Assembly: GCF_030445035.2 (NCBI RefSeq)
Contig: NC_080683.1
Location: 20,983,528 to 21,047,527 of the forward strand
Origin: Dasypus novemcinctus
Taxonomy: Eukaryota > Chordata > Mammalia > Cingulata > Dasypodidae
Length of the DNA stretch: 64,000 bases
Reading direction: 5' to 3'
Numbering within the stretch: the first letter of the stretch is position 1; every line of letters starts with the position of its first letter. A model generated the notes under the pieces. That model saw only the letters and a program-made list of their open reading frames with translations, was not told where the DNA came from and ran no database searches. The position numbers were made by a program, and so were the translations under genes. Shown piece by piece: positions 32,831 through 44,699 of the stretch.

Positions 32831-34240
32831 GTGAATTTCCATTCTGATGAGACTTGAAACATTCTCTCATAGAATGGTAAGAATCTCTGGATTACATGGG
32901 TAGTGCCTAGAAAAGGAGGGTGGACCAATGCACCAGGTCCTTGATATTGGTGCTTGTATTTATGAACCTTGTTCTTGTGAAATTGAACCCTGGTCTGGTA
33001 ATACATATTACCTAAGAGTTTCTTCCTGGCCTCATTTTTGCTCAAATGTGGCCTCTCTCTAAGACAAACTCAGCAAATAAATTAACTGCATTCCCTTGAT
33101 GTGGGATATGACTCCCAGTGATGAGCTTCTCTGGCTCAAAGAGAATTGTTAGTGCCAACTAACAATTCACTTGAAGAAAGATCTAGACCAAAGGGGGAAA
33201 ATACTAACTTCAAATGAGTTTTTATGGCTGAGATTTCAAAGTGAGTTGAGATGTCATTCCAGAGGTTATGCTTATGCATATCTCAAGATCTCACTGTCTG
33301 CCACAGTAAACAGTGCCTCAAATTGTGGTGCTCCTGGGGTTGCTAGAGACATCTAGACACTCTAGACAGGGTAGACAGCCCCAGGAAATCAGGGCTCTGT
33401 CAGTGGGCCTTACCTTGGAATATATGATAACCCATCTCCCCCAATGTATCATAGTTAGACTCATTTATAATTTTCCCCCACATGGTTCTTCTATCCCATT
33501 TATTTGAACCTATAATTACCACTATACCCATTAAATATATGTCCAGAGACTTAAACCTTCCAGCTATTCATATGGCAGGAGGGCCCTGAATCTCAACAAA
33601 GTTGCAGACAACATCTACTTTCCAGTTCATTGGACTCACCCAGGACAACTAATAAAAGGATGATGTACAATGCCCAATGCAAAGAGTATCTTTAATGGCA
33701 CACCGGACAGTTCAATCCATCTGCTCCATGGGATCTAAACCCCTTTCCAGTAAAATGCAGAATTGGCATCATCATCCCCAAATCCTCAAGACAGAGGAAC
33801 AGACACACACAATGGGGGAATGAAATTATGGACTAAAGTAGATTTATTATTATTCTAGTAATGTTAAAACTTTTAGTATTGATATAAAGACAATGGTCAC
33901 CAGAGGCTCTGATGGGAGGGTTAGGGAAAAATAGGTGTAAAATGGGGCATTTTTGAGACACTGTTCTGCATGATACTACAATAACAGATATCAGTTATTA
34001 CAGATTTTGTAATACCTATAAAATTGTGTGGTGCAAAGTGTAAAACAATGTAAACTATAGACCATGGTTAGTAAAAATGCTTCAATATGTATTCATCAAT
34101 TGTAACAAATGTACCACACTAATGAAAGATGTTGTTGAAGGCAGAAAGTGTGAGAGGGGGAAGGGGTAGGCTATATGGGAATCCCCTAAATTTTTTATGT
34201 AATATGCATATAATCTAAAGCTCCTTTTAAATTTTGCAAA
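32831..34240 (+). mobile_element. Xenarthran LINE 3' end, copy 6
   Basis: Family A in sense, collinear with copy 1: GTGGCCTCTCTCTAAG at about 33048, CCTTACCTTGGAATATATG at about 33408, and TTTTATGTAATATGCATATAATC near 34193. It starts further 5' than copy 2. The tail is only weakly A-rich. Confidence 0.8.
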
Positions 34241-34311
34241 AATCTTGACTTCCTTTTAGGCAATCCAAACAGACAAGAGTTTCCAGAGATCCTTCCTGGA
34301 TAGCTGCATTT

Positions 34312-34775
34312 TCAATCATGATATCCACTGAAAGCCTGACTAGATCCATGGCTTAAACAATAGGAATTTATTGGTTCACAATTTTGAGGCTAGGAGAAGT
34401 CCAAAATTGAGACATCAGTAAATTGATGCTTTCTGCCAGAAGACTGTGCATTCCTTGCTGGTGATCCTTGGTCCTTAGCTTTTCTGTCATATGGCAATGT
34501 ACATGGTGGGTGTTTTATCCTTTCTTTTCCAGGTTCCATTGACCCAACTTCTTGCTTCCTGTGATTTATTTTCCCTCTATGTGAATTTCATTCTGTTTAT
34601 AAAGGACTCCTGTAATCCAGATTAAAGCCTGAATTTATTCAGTTGGTCCCACCTTAGCCAAAAATACCATCTTATGAAGGTCCTGTTTACAATGTTTTCA
34701 GACCTACAGGTTGGATTAAGACTAAGAAGATGTTTTTCTAGGTTACATAACTCTAAGCCACCATATAGGGGTTAA
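34312..34775 (-). mobile_element. MaLR-like LTR (family C)
   Basis: Shares with 24465-24902 the CTTAAACAATAGGAATTTATT block, GATGCTTTCTGCCAGAAGACTG and GGCAATGTACATGG, TGTGATTTATTTTCCCTC and the ACTCTAAGCCACCA end. Minus strand, more diverged than the other copy. Confidence 0.55.
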
Positions 34776-35854
34776 GTGAAAATATATAGATTGAACATAG
34801 AGTATGCAGACCTATACCAATCTTATCTGGGCATAAAGGACCCCTGTCCTGAGCCCTAAAGTTTTATATGGCCCTGTACTAACTTTCTTCTAGCTTTGCC
34901 TCTCTCTATAGAACAATAACTCTGAAACACCAATAGGATTATGTGTCCTCCTTTGGCTCAATTCCTTTTAAAGCATACTACAAGGGCCTGAAACCCTAGA
35001 ATTCCCTTCCCCAAAATCCTTGACTCACTTTCAGGTCCTGCACAAGCATTTTTCCTACATCATCTACATGATGGTGGAAAACACCACTAGTTTGCACTGC
35101 ATTCAGTCTGAGTGATGAATAAAATATGACTTTGTACAGGGAAGATACATAGATCTTATCCAAGTGAGCAAGTACTGACACAAGGGCATGAAAGTCCCTA
35201 ACAGTGCAGCACAAAGCTAGGGGTAGGAAGAGAAATGCAGACCAATGACTGAAGGCCAGCTCTCCATTTTCCATCATGTTCTGACAAAGAATTCTGAGAC
35301 GTTCATGAAGTCTAAATATCAACCTGGCTTTCCACGTCATTATGAAGCTATGCATTTTAGATGGGAGGGTAGAACATGTTTTACAATAATGTTAACACTT
35401 CGATTAATAATTTTAAATGCTTAGTCATATATGATCTGTACCTCTTTCTCTATAACTGCCCTATGCCCAACAAATTATGGGCATCCAGAAAACTGATAGC
35501 CAGGTCTTTGCTCTCAGGCATGAGACTGAGATTAAAGACTCTTCCCTTGTGACTTTGACAACTCCAGAGTAACACACCAAGGTTATGAAAAATGGACTTC
35601 CATAACAATCATCTCACCCAGAGTTCCTTACAGTAAGTTTCTATATTGACAAGCTATTCCCAGACATTCAGACCCTACAATCAGCTGCCAGATATCTTAA
35701 GGAGACTTTATGGGGAAAATAAATACCAAAACAAATCAGAGGCAAAAAAAAAGCTACTTAAAGCTATCCATGGAATAGATAATTTTAAAAATAATCTATT
35801 ACTAATACCCTCATAGATATAAGCAAATGTATGTTTTCATCAGCATAGTAGGCT
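34776..35854. other. No gene seen
   Basis: Contains a 119-codon minus-strand frame (35355-34996) with no recognised motif, biased composition or neighbour. It is treated as chance. Confidence 0.45.
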
Positions 35855-36370
35855 ACAAATTCCTCAACAACTCTCCTCTGAAGAAGTTTAATCTATCTCA
35901 CAGATATTTGAATCTAGATAAGCTTGTGATTCACTTGTAACCAACAGAATGTGTTAAAATGACAATGTGTGACTTTTGAGGGTAAGTCATAAAAGGTGAT
36001 GATGCTGTTTCTAACTTATTTTCTTGAATATTTGTGTTGGAAACCTGAGCCACCATGTAAGCTGCCATGCCATGAAGAGATCAAGTCACATTGAGGTGTA
36101 TGTGTAGGCACTATGGTTTACTATTCTTCAAGACCTCTCCCCCAGATTCCAGACTTGTGAATGAATGGATGAGTTCTCAGATGATAGTGGTGCCTTAGTA
36201 TTGAATCACTCCTTAAATCAAGTCCTCTGAGATGAAATCCTAGATATTTTACAGCAGAGACAGGCTAACCCAAGGTGCTCTTTCTGAATTCCGAAGCCAT
36301 AGAATTCATGATAATAAAATTATTGCTTTGCACCATTATGTTTTGCCTGTTATGCAGCAAGAAATAACTG
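35855..36370 (+). mobile_element. MLT1-like LTR
   Basis: GTAACCAACAGAATGTG, GACTTTTGAGGGTAAGTCATAAAAGG, GCCACCATGTAAGCTGCC, AATAAAATTATTG and the ending TTATGCAGCAAGAAATAACTG follow the order of eutherian MLT1-type LTRs in sense. Old and diverged. Confidence 0.65.
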
Positions 36371-37039
36371 CAATTGAGGTATTGTGATAAATGCTATTTT
36401 CCCCATCTCAAACTGGATCACCATGGGAGATGATGTTCCTGCCATGACACCAAGCCCACTTACTCAATAAGGAAGTGATTCTTAAGTTGATGACTTCACC
36501 ACCTCAACATCTCTGCATGAAAAATGGAAATCTCATGCCTTGCCCCTCTTCCAACTTTAGCTCAAATTCCTATCATTTACACACATTTAAAGATGAAAAT
36601 TATTTTAGCTAGAACTATAATTGCAAGAGAATTTGGGAAATGTAGGTTTAACAGCATCTTGGAAAGAAATTGAAATAGATGTTATGTACAGAATGTGCTC
36701 AATATCATCAGCACTTGCAAGTGACAGAACTAGGAATTAAACCTAGTTCTTGCTTATTTACTCTGTGTGTGTAACTCACCACAACTACTACCACAACGTC
36801 ATCATCCCAATATCAGGGTTTGAGGAAGAAGCAATATATACAGCAGATATTTGTTTTATTTAAAACAGTCAGAAATGTAACCAGCTACTGAGAAGCATGG
36901 AGGTCACAATAAATGATTAGCTAAAAGATTACTGAAAGAATAAAGACAATAAATTTCAATTCTTGAGCTATATGACATAATGACAGGAGAAATGGAAGCT
37001 GAGATACTCCATCTTGATAGACCACTAAAGGTGGTTGGC

Positions 37040-37215
37040 AAAGGATCAGAGTTGAGAGCACCTCTGAGTTCATATGGTTCAACATGATAGGTTTTGGATA
37101 GGAAAACTGAGATGTATAGAAGTGATATAATTTGAATCAGTTACATAGCTAGTTAAGAATGGAATTGACCGAAGGAGTGAGTTCTTCTCCATCCAGTCCC
37201 CAGACAAACTTTTTT
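37040..37215 (-). mobile_element. MIR fragment
   Basis: GGAAAACTGAGATGTATAGAAG and TTACATAGCTAGTTAAG with GAATGGAATTGACC follow the reversed MIR core (GGAAACTGAGGCACAGAGAG, CACACAGCTAGTAAG). Confidence 0.65.
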
Positions 37216-38299
37216 GCTGTGAATCCACAGAGATAGAGAAGGGCATTTTCAAGCTAGTTTAGCAAGGCACAGAACAAGTTGTTTCCATACTGAGAGATCT
37301 TTGTAAGATTACTTAAAACAAGAACTAAACAAACTGGGTCATAGATCATAAAGCATTGAAAATTTTTCTAAGTGACTGCAGAGAAAACTTCTATTTAAAC
37401 TGTATCCATGAAAACTATATGATGGACACAGTAATAACAATTACATGATAATCTATAAGCCACTGAGTTCTTTCCAATTATACTAACAAGATGTTTGTGG
37501 TAAGTTTTGCCTTTAACTTCTATTATTTGCCAAACAAAATGCCTTCATTGTTTTGAATTCCCATCAGTATCCAGAAACAAACATAATAAGAAAAGTATTT
37601 GGATACATTGCTTGGAATGCTTAACACATATTTTTCCCTCTGGATTGATCATTTGCTATAATATTCAATAAAACTATATTTTAATCCATACAGAACATTA
37701 GGTAAAGAAGTTATCACTAAGGTAATTTTTCCATTGTAGCAAACAGGTTAGGATAATTCTGTTCATAAGAACTGATCTGAAAGTCCAAGAAATTAGATAC
37801 TGTTTCTCTAGTTATTTTTCTGCCACCACAAACTATACATTTGTAAAATGTTAACCACTGTTTTAACCATCTTTCTGAAAAGTTTTAACAACTGACTATA
37901 ATTGACCCAATTATAACTGGTTTAAAGGACAACAACAAGAAAAATAACAATAGTAAATTATAAAATAACCAGTTGTTTGATCTATCTGGTTCCAAATCTA
38001 TTTGATAGCTTGAGGTACTCTTTTTACATTGACTTCATGTTTTTGATAGTTCATTTTTGTAAAAAATAAATACAATTTGAGTGAAATAACACTATATAGA
38101 GAGCTAAATAATATCACCCCACAACCATAATGCATTAAAGAAATATTCAGCTGACAACTGAAACTTCAAAAGCAGTTGCTTGATTCTGTAGCAAAGTAAA
38201 GACATAGGTAAAAGTTGTATATTTAGAGATAATTCCTTATAAATTTTCCAAGATAAGATATGAAAAGTGGATATCCTTTTAACAGCAATAGTAATTTAG

Positions 38300-38420
38300 A
38301 CAATCCTTTAATAACTCTGTGCCTTCTCTCTGTTTCAAAAGGTCATGGTGAAAAATATATCCGAATGTAGAGTACCACTTAATGATTCCTGGCACATAAT
38401 AGGTGCTTAGCTATCATTCC
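38300..38420 (+). mobile_element. MIR fragment
   Basis: CTCTGTGCCTTCTCTCTG at the left and TTCCTGGCACATAATAGGTGC at the right match the second half of MIR in sense. Confidence 0.6.
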
Positions 38421-39261
38421 AGTGTAAGTAGCTATTTCCAGAATATCTAGAAAGGAAATCAAATCCAAAAATAATTTATCAGTAGAATGATTTCAGAAGC
38501 ACAGAGACAAATCTCCACTTGTGTTTAAAATGCACAAGCATACAAAAGTTATTTCAGTTAATTTCTTTTGTATAACCTTCATTGAGGTATCATAATCACA
38601 ACTCAAATTCAAACATAAATAAGACTCTTCTTTCCTATAATTGTCTTAGCATTTCAAGACACAGTGTAAAAAATAATATCCAGTATACATTTGAAGTTTT
38701 CAAATAATTTTCTATTAAATATAAGGGGGAAATTATGGTTTATCTTAGAGAAGTTAGAAAGATGTAGTAAATTTTCTCTCAGTAGACAAAATTTAACTTA
38801 GTGATTAATCAGCACCTTACTTGAGGACAAACGAATTTGCTCTTCTTTAGGGAGAAATTATGCTTGTCCTTTTATAAGTATGCTGGAGATCTTCCAGAGG
38901 CATATTAATGGTATTCTGCAAAGTCTTAAAAAGAAGGAAAAAAAAGGAAAGGAAAGAAAGTAGGGACTGCATTCAGAAAAAGTGGGGAAAGCATTTACTT
39001 TTCTGGCATATCTGAAAAATCAAAACTTTTATCTTCTATTGCATTTTAGGCACAAAGTTTAATATATCAATTTATGGACCTAGAGAGAGAAGTATTCAAA
39101 ATTGCTTATTAAATCTTCTCTTTATGCATTGGTAAGAAATGGAGTCAGGAAAGTTGGTTGAAGAATTAGTTTTGTGTTGGTGATATTATGTGAAGGGATT
39201 ATTTTAAAGTGTCTGGAGCAGTCTGTTGTGGTCCAGACTGAGGTGGGGATTTTTGTTTTTT

Positions 39262-39397
39262 TAATAAAGATTTTTTCCCTTTTTTATTATTTTATTTTTT
39301 AATTATCTTTTTTTAAGTTAATAGATCATACAAAATATTACATTAAAAAAAACATAAGAGCTTCCCATATACCCTATTCCCATCCTTCACCACCATC
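39262..39397 (-). mobile_element. Xenarthran LINE 3' end, short copy 7
   Basis: About 135 bp: reversed A-tail, then ATAGATCATACAAAATATTAC and AGAGCTTCCCATATACCC. A second copy starts immediately to its right, so two independent family-A tails lie side by side. Confidence 0.75.
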
Positions 39398-40560
39398 ATT
39401 TTTTTATTGTATTTTTTTAAAGTACATAGATCACACACATAAAAAATATTATGGGAAACAGACTTAGCCCAGTGGTTAGGGTGTCGGTTTACCACATGGG
39501 AGGTCCACAGTTCAAACCCTGGGCTCCTTGACCCGTGTGGAGCTGGCCCATGCACAGTGCTGATGCGTGCAAGGAATGCTGTGCCATGCAGGGGTGTCCC
39601 CCACGTAGGGGAGCCCCACGTGCAAGGAGTGCATCCTGTAAGGAGAGCCACCCAGCACAAAAGAAAGTGCAGCCTGCCCAGGAATGGTGCCGCACATATG
39701 GAGAGCTGACACAACAAGATGATGCAACAAAAAGAAACACAGATTCCCGTGCCACTGACAACAGAAGCGGACAAAGAAGAAGGCACAACAAATAGACAAA
39801 GAGAACAGGCAACTAGGGTGGGGGGTGGAGGGCGGGAGCGGGGGTGGGAAGAAGAGAGAAATAAATGAAGAAATAAATCTTAAAAAAATGAGGTTCCTAT
39901 GTACCCCACACACACTCCTCCTGCGTCAACAATCTCTTTCATCATTGTGGCACATTCATTGCATTTGGTGAATACATTTTGGAGCACTGCTGCACCACAT
40001 GGATAATAGTTTACATTGTAGTTTACACTCTCCCCTAGTCCATTCAGTGGGTTATGTCAGGATATATAATGTCCAGCATCTGTCCCAGCAATATCATTAG
40101 GATATCTCCAAGTCCTGAAAATGCCCCCACATCATATCGCTTCTTCCCTCTTCCTGCCCTCAGCAACTATGATGACCACTTTCTCCCCTTCAGTGCTACA
40201 ATTTCTTCCTTTACTAGTCACAATAGTTCTATAGTAGAATATCAGTAAGTCCATTCTAATCCATATTTTATTCCTCCATCCTGTGGACCCTCAGATGGTG
40301 ATGATGGATATAGGACATGTTAAATTACATCAAAAATTTATAAAAGTCTATAGGCTAAAATGTAAGCCATAATGTAAAACATAAGGTAACTAAAAATTTA
40401 GAAAACTGTACAGTCTAAAATATAAACCATAATGTAAATCAAAATGGAACCATGTTTGATAGCAATGTTTCAATATTTGTACGTCAGCTGCAGCAATTAT
40501 AACATGAACATATAAAAAGATCATTGCTGGGGAACGGGGAAAAGGGTTTGATGTTGGAGA
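39398..40560 (-). mobile_element. Family-A LINE with inverted 5' end, copy 8
   Basis: 39398-39450 and 39883-40310 are the 3' end of family A on the minus strand, split by a SINE. At about 40310 the orientation flips: 40311-40555 reads in plus and equals the segment at 17100-17320 of copy 3 (GATATAGG, ATGTTAAATT, AACCATAATG, GGAACCATG, CGTCAGCTG and GATGTTGG in the same order after reversing one). The two pieces join head to head, the structure left by twin priming. About 1 kb or more of the source lies between them and was lost. Confidence 0.75.
39451..39882 (+). mobile_element. Long DAS-type SINE
   Basis: A roughly 430-bp tRNA-headed SINE with an A box (TAGCCCAGTGG) and a B box (GTTCAAACCC), then the long body CCTTGACCCGTGTGGAGC, a GGGGTGTCCCC palindrome, GAGAGCTGACACAACAAG and a G-rich then A-rich tail with AATAAATC. 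AAAAAAT repeats at 39441-39447 and 39883-39889 as target duplication inside the host LINE. The structure is that of the DAS-I-like SINEs of xenarthrans. Several overlapping frames on both strands are artefacts of it. Confidence 0.9.
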
Positions 40561-40821
40561 TTTTTTATTTATTTATCTCCCCTCCCCCCCTTGTGGCTTG
40601 CTTGCTGTCTGCTCTTTTTGTCCATTCACTGCGCTTTCTTCTGTGTCTGCCTGTCTCCCTTTGTTACATCATCTCGCTGCACCAGCTCTCCATAGGTGCA
40701 GGCCATCAGCTCTCCATGGGCAAGGGCCAGCTTGCCTACACAAGGAGGCCCTGGGAAGTGAACCCAGGGCCTTCCATATGGTAGACAGGAGCTCAATTTT
40801 GAGCCACATCCACTTCCCCAG
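40561..40821 (-). mobile_element. DAS-type SINE, minus strand
   Basis: On the minus strand: GGGGAAGTGGATGTGGCTC (A box), GGGTTCACTTCCC (B box region, plus 40753-40765), GAGAGCTGGTGCAGCGAG, then an A-rich AAATAAATAAA end at 40561-40575. It is shorter than the copy at 39451 and lacks the GTGTCCCC part. It is inserted at the very end of the inverted LINE segment. Confidence 0.85.
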
Positions 40822-41984
40822 ATTGAGTTTTGACTCACTTCCAGTGAGTTGGTAAGTGTTGCCAAATCTGCCTGAGTCAAGCAGATGTCTTGCAGGGTGG
40901 CACAGCCCCCATTCTGTGTACAGAGTACTAGGATTTCTCTGGGAAAATCTGCTTCAGTAATTTTAGGTTCAGAAAACACCACTTGTTAATTAATATCTCT
41001 TGGCTGAGATTTTTTTCACTTTGTTTAGTAGTAGGAATAATATTTTTCTTTATATGCGAGCAACCCTGAGAGCCTCTCTATGTTTTCAGTCAAAATAAGT
41101 TTTTAATAAATAAATAAAACTAGTGTTAGGGAGCTCTATTTAAAACAAAATTTTTATATCATCTGCATAAGAACATCATTTTGGAAAGACCAATATGATC
41201 TATTTTCTCCTAGAAGTAGGAAGAAAACAAATAAAAAAGACTCATGAAAAATAAGTTCATATCACTTGGATCAATACTGTCTCTTCCATAAGACTCCTAC
41301 AAAATGTATGGATTTCTACACATACCTCATGGTGAATCCCATTTAAATCTTAATCTATAAACATTGATAAATCCTCTTTAAGTGGGTTTTTATAAGCTTA
41401 TTTTAGAAATTTAGGTTATAACAGAGAACTCTTGTGGAATTAGCTTGAGCCACAGTCAAATTTTTGAATATGATCATTTCTCCAAAGACTGACCCCGTTT
41501 GCTGTTCCCACATCGATCAACCTATCTACTTTGAATCATCAAGGTGTGCCAGGTCCTTTGTCAGACTCTGGAAACTTTTATTCCCATTGGAATGGAAGAT
41601 ATACGGGGCTTTATGCTGTTGTCTATTCAGTGATTCAGTTATCATCATCTTTGCTGTGGGTTACTCTTTGTCAACCTGGTTCCATCACCTGGCTCTTTGC
41701 CTTGTTCCTCATTACAAAACTCAGTCCCTTGCTAATATCTGTTTTTTTTTTTTTATCTTGTTCCAAGTGTCGTGCTTTGAGCTCCACTTACCATGAAACA
41801 TGCCCCAAATATTTGCACCAGTACTCCCTAATCATGTTTGAAAGCCTGAGTGGGCTTACTCGTTCTGCCTTGTGTCTCCTCTGTCCATACATGTAGGACC
41901 TTCTGATGTCTGAGGAAAGTTACCTTTAGTTGTGCATAAGTTATCATTTGCCTAGCTCCATATAGAAAATATTCAAATAGATGA
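40822..41984. other. No gene seen
   Basis: Overlapping frames at 41464-41796 and 41531-41896 have no conserved motif. C/T-rich text there faintly resembles a decayed L2 but is not called. Confidence 0.45.
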
Positions 41985-42563
41985 TGTTTTGGTCAACCAA
42001 AGGGATGCTGATGCAAAGTACCATACATCTGTTGACTTTTATAAAGTGTATTTATTTGAGGTACAAGATTACAGTCCCAAGGTCATGGAAAGTACAACTC
42101 AAGGTACTTTCTCACCAAAGTCAGCTGCCACGTGCTGAAGCAAGATGGCAAGCAATCTCTGCCTGGTCTCTCAAGGCTTCCTATATCAGTCTCTGGCACA
42201 GGACTTGTTTCTTTTCAGGCCTTCTTAGCTGCTCAGCTTCTCTGTTCTCTTTAACTGCAAGCTATTGGGCAAATGGCTCCTCTCTCCCTGAAGCCCAGGG
42301 TCAAACATGAGAGAACTTTCTCCTCTTCCTGTGTCATCTTGAATGAGTGTCTGTTTATAACAGCCCATCAAGGGGTTGGGGACTCAATCTGTGTCATGGC
42401 CTACTGACATGGTTGAATCAAAGCCCTAATCTTAACAGGTAATTTAATCAAGACATGTCAGCTGAATCTAATGCATTCAAAGGACATCACATCCAGAGAA
42501 ATACAATAATTTACAAACGCAATCTCTCTTTTGGGGATTCATAAATAATCTCAAACTGCTACA
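41985..42563 (-). mobile_element. LTR (family B), minus strand
   Basis: The reverse of the family-B pattern: it starts TGTTTTGGTCAACCAAAGGGATGC, has AAATACACTTTATAAAAG (minus) near 42040-42055, and ends CAAACTGCTACA, the complement of TGTAGCAGTTTG. 579 bp. No exact 5-bp duplication is visible. Confidence 0.8.
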
Positions 42564-42824
42564 GTTGTTTAGTTTTAATATATCAATAATCTTTAACTCT
42601 CAACTCCAAAATTCAAAGACAAAGTTAAATCGAAATGAAGCTATAGTCTCATTATTGTGTTTCATAAAGTATGTATTCATACATGTGCACACACCATCTT
42701 GCTTGCTTTCTCTTTCTCATCTCCTGCTCCTTCTCCTCAGTGCAATGCAAATTTATAAGATTCAAGATAGCTATATGGGCTAGTCTTTTAACAAAAGCAA
42801 CTCAGATCATGTCTTGGAAAAAAA
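42564..42824. other. No gene seen
   Basis: Short interval between LTR and MIR, without features. Confidence 0.5.
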
Positions 42825-43030
42825 AAAAGGATGGGCTCTTGCTTCAGAATAACCTAGGTTTGATTCTCAAATGAATCTTCTAACACACTGCTGGCATATT
42901 GTTTAATAATAGTTATATTTCTTACCTATAATATCAGCATAATCATATCTTCCTCTCAGTTGTTTTGTAAAGATCAAATGAAATATTATACATGAAATGC
43001 ATAGCATAGTATATGATAAAAAGTAGTCAC
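42825..43030 (+). mobile_element. MIR
   Basis: TGCTTCAGAATAACCTAGG, TTTGATTCTCAAATGAATC, ATATCAGCATAATCATATC, TTTGTAAAGATCAAATGAAAT and GCATAGCATAGTATATG follow the MIR order in sense. Confidence 0.65.
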
Positions 43031-44699
43031 TTGGCCAGTTTTTCATTTCCTCCATTTCCTAAGTCCTTTCTCTTTGATAATTAGATACAGCAGTAAATAA
43101 TTGCCTGCATATGGAGGTATATGTAGGAAGCTATATGTAGGAGGAAATCATTACTGTATTATTGTATATCATTAACATATTTGCCTCTACATGAAATGCC
43201 ATATATATTTTGGTGGTACTAGAGACCTATCATTTTCTTTGAGCCAATAAAAATGTGTAAAGCAGGTGGATCTCTGTACTTTATTAATAAACATTACTGT
43301 ACATCCCAAATGGCAATTTTTTTCAGCCATTAATTTGATGTTATAGTTATCTGAAATAAGCATGATCAGCAATTAATGGTATTTATTATTATATAGAGTT
43401 CACTCCCTTTCATTTTTTGGTATTCTACCTATAATATTGATCTAGTTGATATGCAAATGAATATTCTAAATAAAGAAATACATAAGAACAAAGAGAAAAT
43501 CCATATGATGATTTTTTTAAAAAAGCAAAATTTGGAGCTTCTCAGAGTGTATTCAATAAAATGCCCAAATAAATAGAGGATAAAAATCAGCAATCAGTTT
43601 GAGATTGTTGAACATCTTTTGATGCTATGAGGGTTATAATGAACATTGCTGTATTCTTTAGGATAGATCAACTATTTAATGGTTACTAGTTGGAAGAAAA
43701 CTATAGCCAGGACATGCAACACATACACAGAATTTTTTAAAAATGAGGGATTTCTAATATTCAATACTGAAATATTTATAAAAAGTAAAATTAAACAACA
43801 ATCTCATTTTGTTCCACTTCATCTAATGCTCCACTTCCTGGAATACATCCTGTTTATATGCACAGTCTTAAAATTTGATAGAAATTAGCAGGCTTTCCAG
43901 ACAGATATCCAATTCAATAGAGGAGTTTCTTTTTCTACATTATTGAAAAACAATTCTTCATTTTCTATTTGAAAAATTCAATTATTGAAGAACTCATTAT
44001 TACCACATTAGTCACTGCAACTGTATAGATTAGGGGATTAGAAGAAAAGAGAAATCATGTTTTAAAATGTTTGACTATGATATTTTAATGCAGATACTAG
44101 CTATAGAAGCTTTGGCAGGTATAATAGAATCCTTAAGGGTTAGGAAAGAATCCAGCAACAAGAAAGAGTGAGAAACTTTTGCCATAAATGGACCTGAAGA
44201 GTTAAGTGTCCTCTTCATCACTGTCCTTAGACAACCCCCATTACGCCATCTCTAAATTCTCTCAGCTATTACATACTGTGCCATCCATTGGCCCTCAGGT
44301 CATTGTTCTTCATTTTTGTTAATAGTTTCAGCTTCTGGATCAGTGTTATTCTCTTCAAAACTGGTCTTTATGCTTCCTAAATACATGGATGAGTCTTCTA
44401 ATATCTAAGTACTCAGTTCTTTGAAATCCTCTTCACTAATTATCCTGTCCTCCACCTTCCCTCATCTCTTCACCCTCATTGTCTTACCCTAGTTCTTGGC
44501 ACAGCCTCAGCTTTACTGAACATCACTTTTTATTTTTACAAGTCACTGCTACAATGGACACCTACAATACTGTTCTGACCTGTTGGGTTCCTCCACCTAT
44601 TACTATGGATCAACTCTGTGATCTCTAAAAGCAATCCACTCACATGGTAGCACTAGAACTTATCCCTCTCCCATATTAGAATATATTATTGGAACAGTT
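43031..44699. other. No gene seen
   Basis: AT-rich, apparently unique DNA. The right part from about 44450 becomes C/T-rich and may belong to the L2 that follows. Confidence 0.45.

Larger units (their letters stand above)
36371..39261. other. Mostly unique AT-rich DNA
   Basis: No coding frame of note. Holds two MIR pieces (separate entries), and near 36690-36760 a further weak MIR-like phrase (GACAGAACTAGGAATTAAACC). Confidence 0.5.

Noticed and set aside
34996..35355. 119-codon minus-strand frame
   Set aside because: Isolated, no recognisable domain, no exon context, length within chance expectation for 64 kb.
39343..39913. Several frames of 86-147 codons, Cys-rich on the minus strand
   Set aside because: Entirely explained by the GC-rich body of the DAS-type SINE; the same frames recur in the SINE at 59520-59970.
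41464..41896. Two overlapping hydrophobic frames (110 and 121 codons)
   Set aside because: No start context, family motif or splice structure; hydrophobicity follows T-rich DNA.
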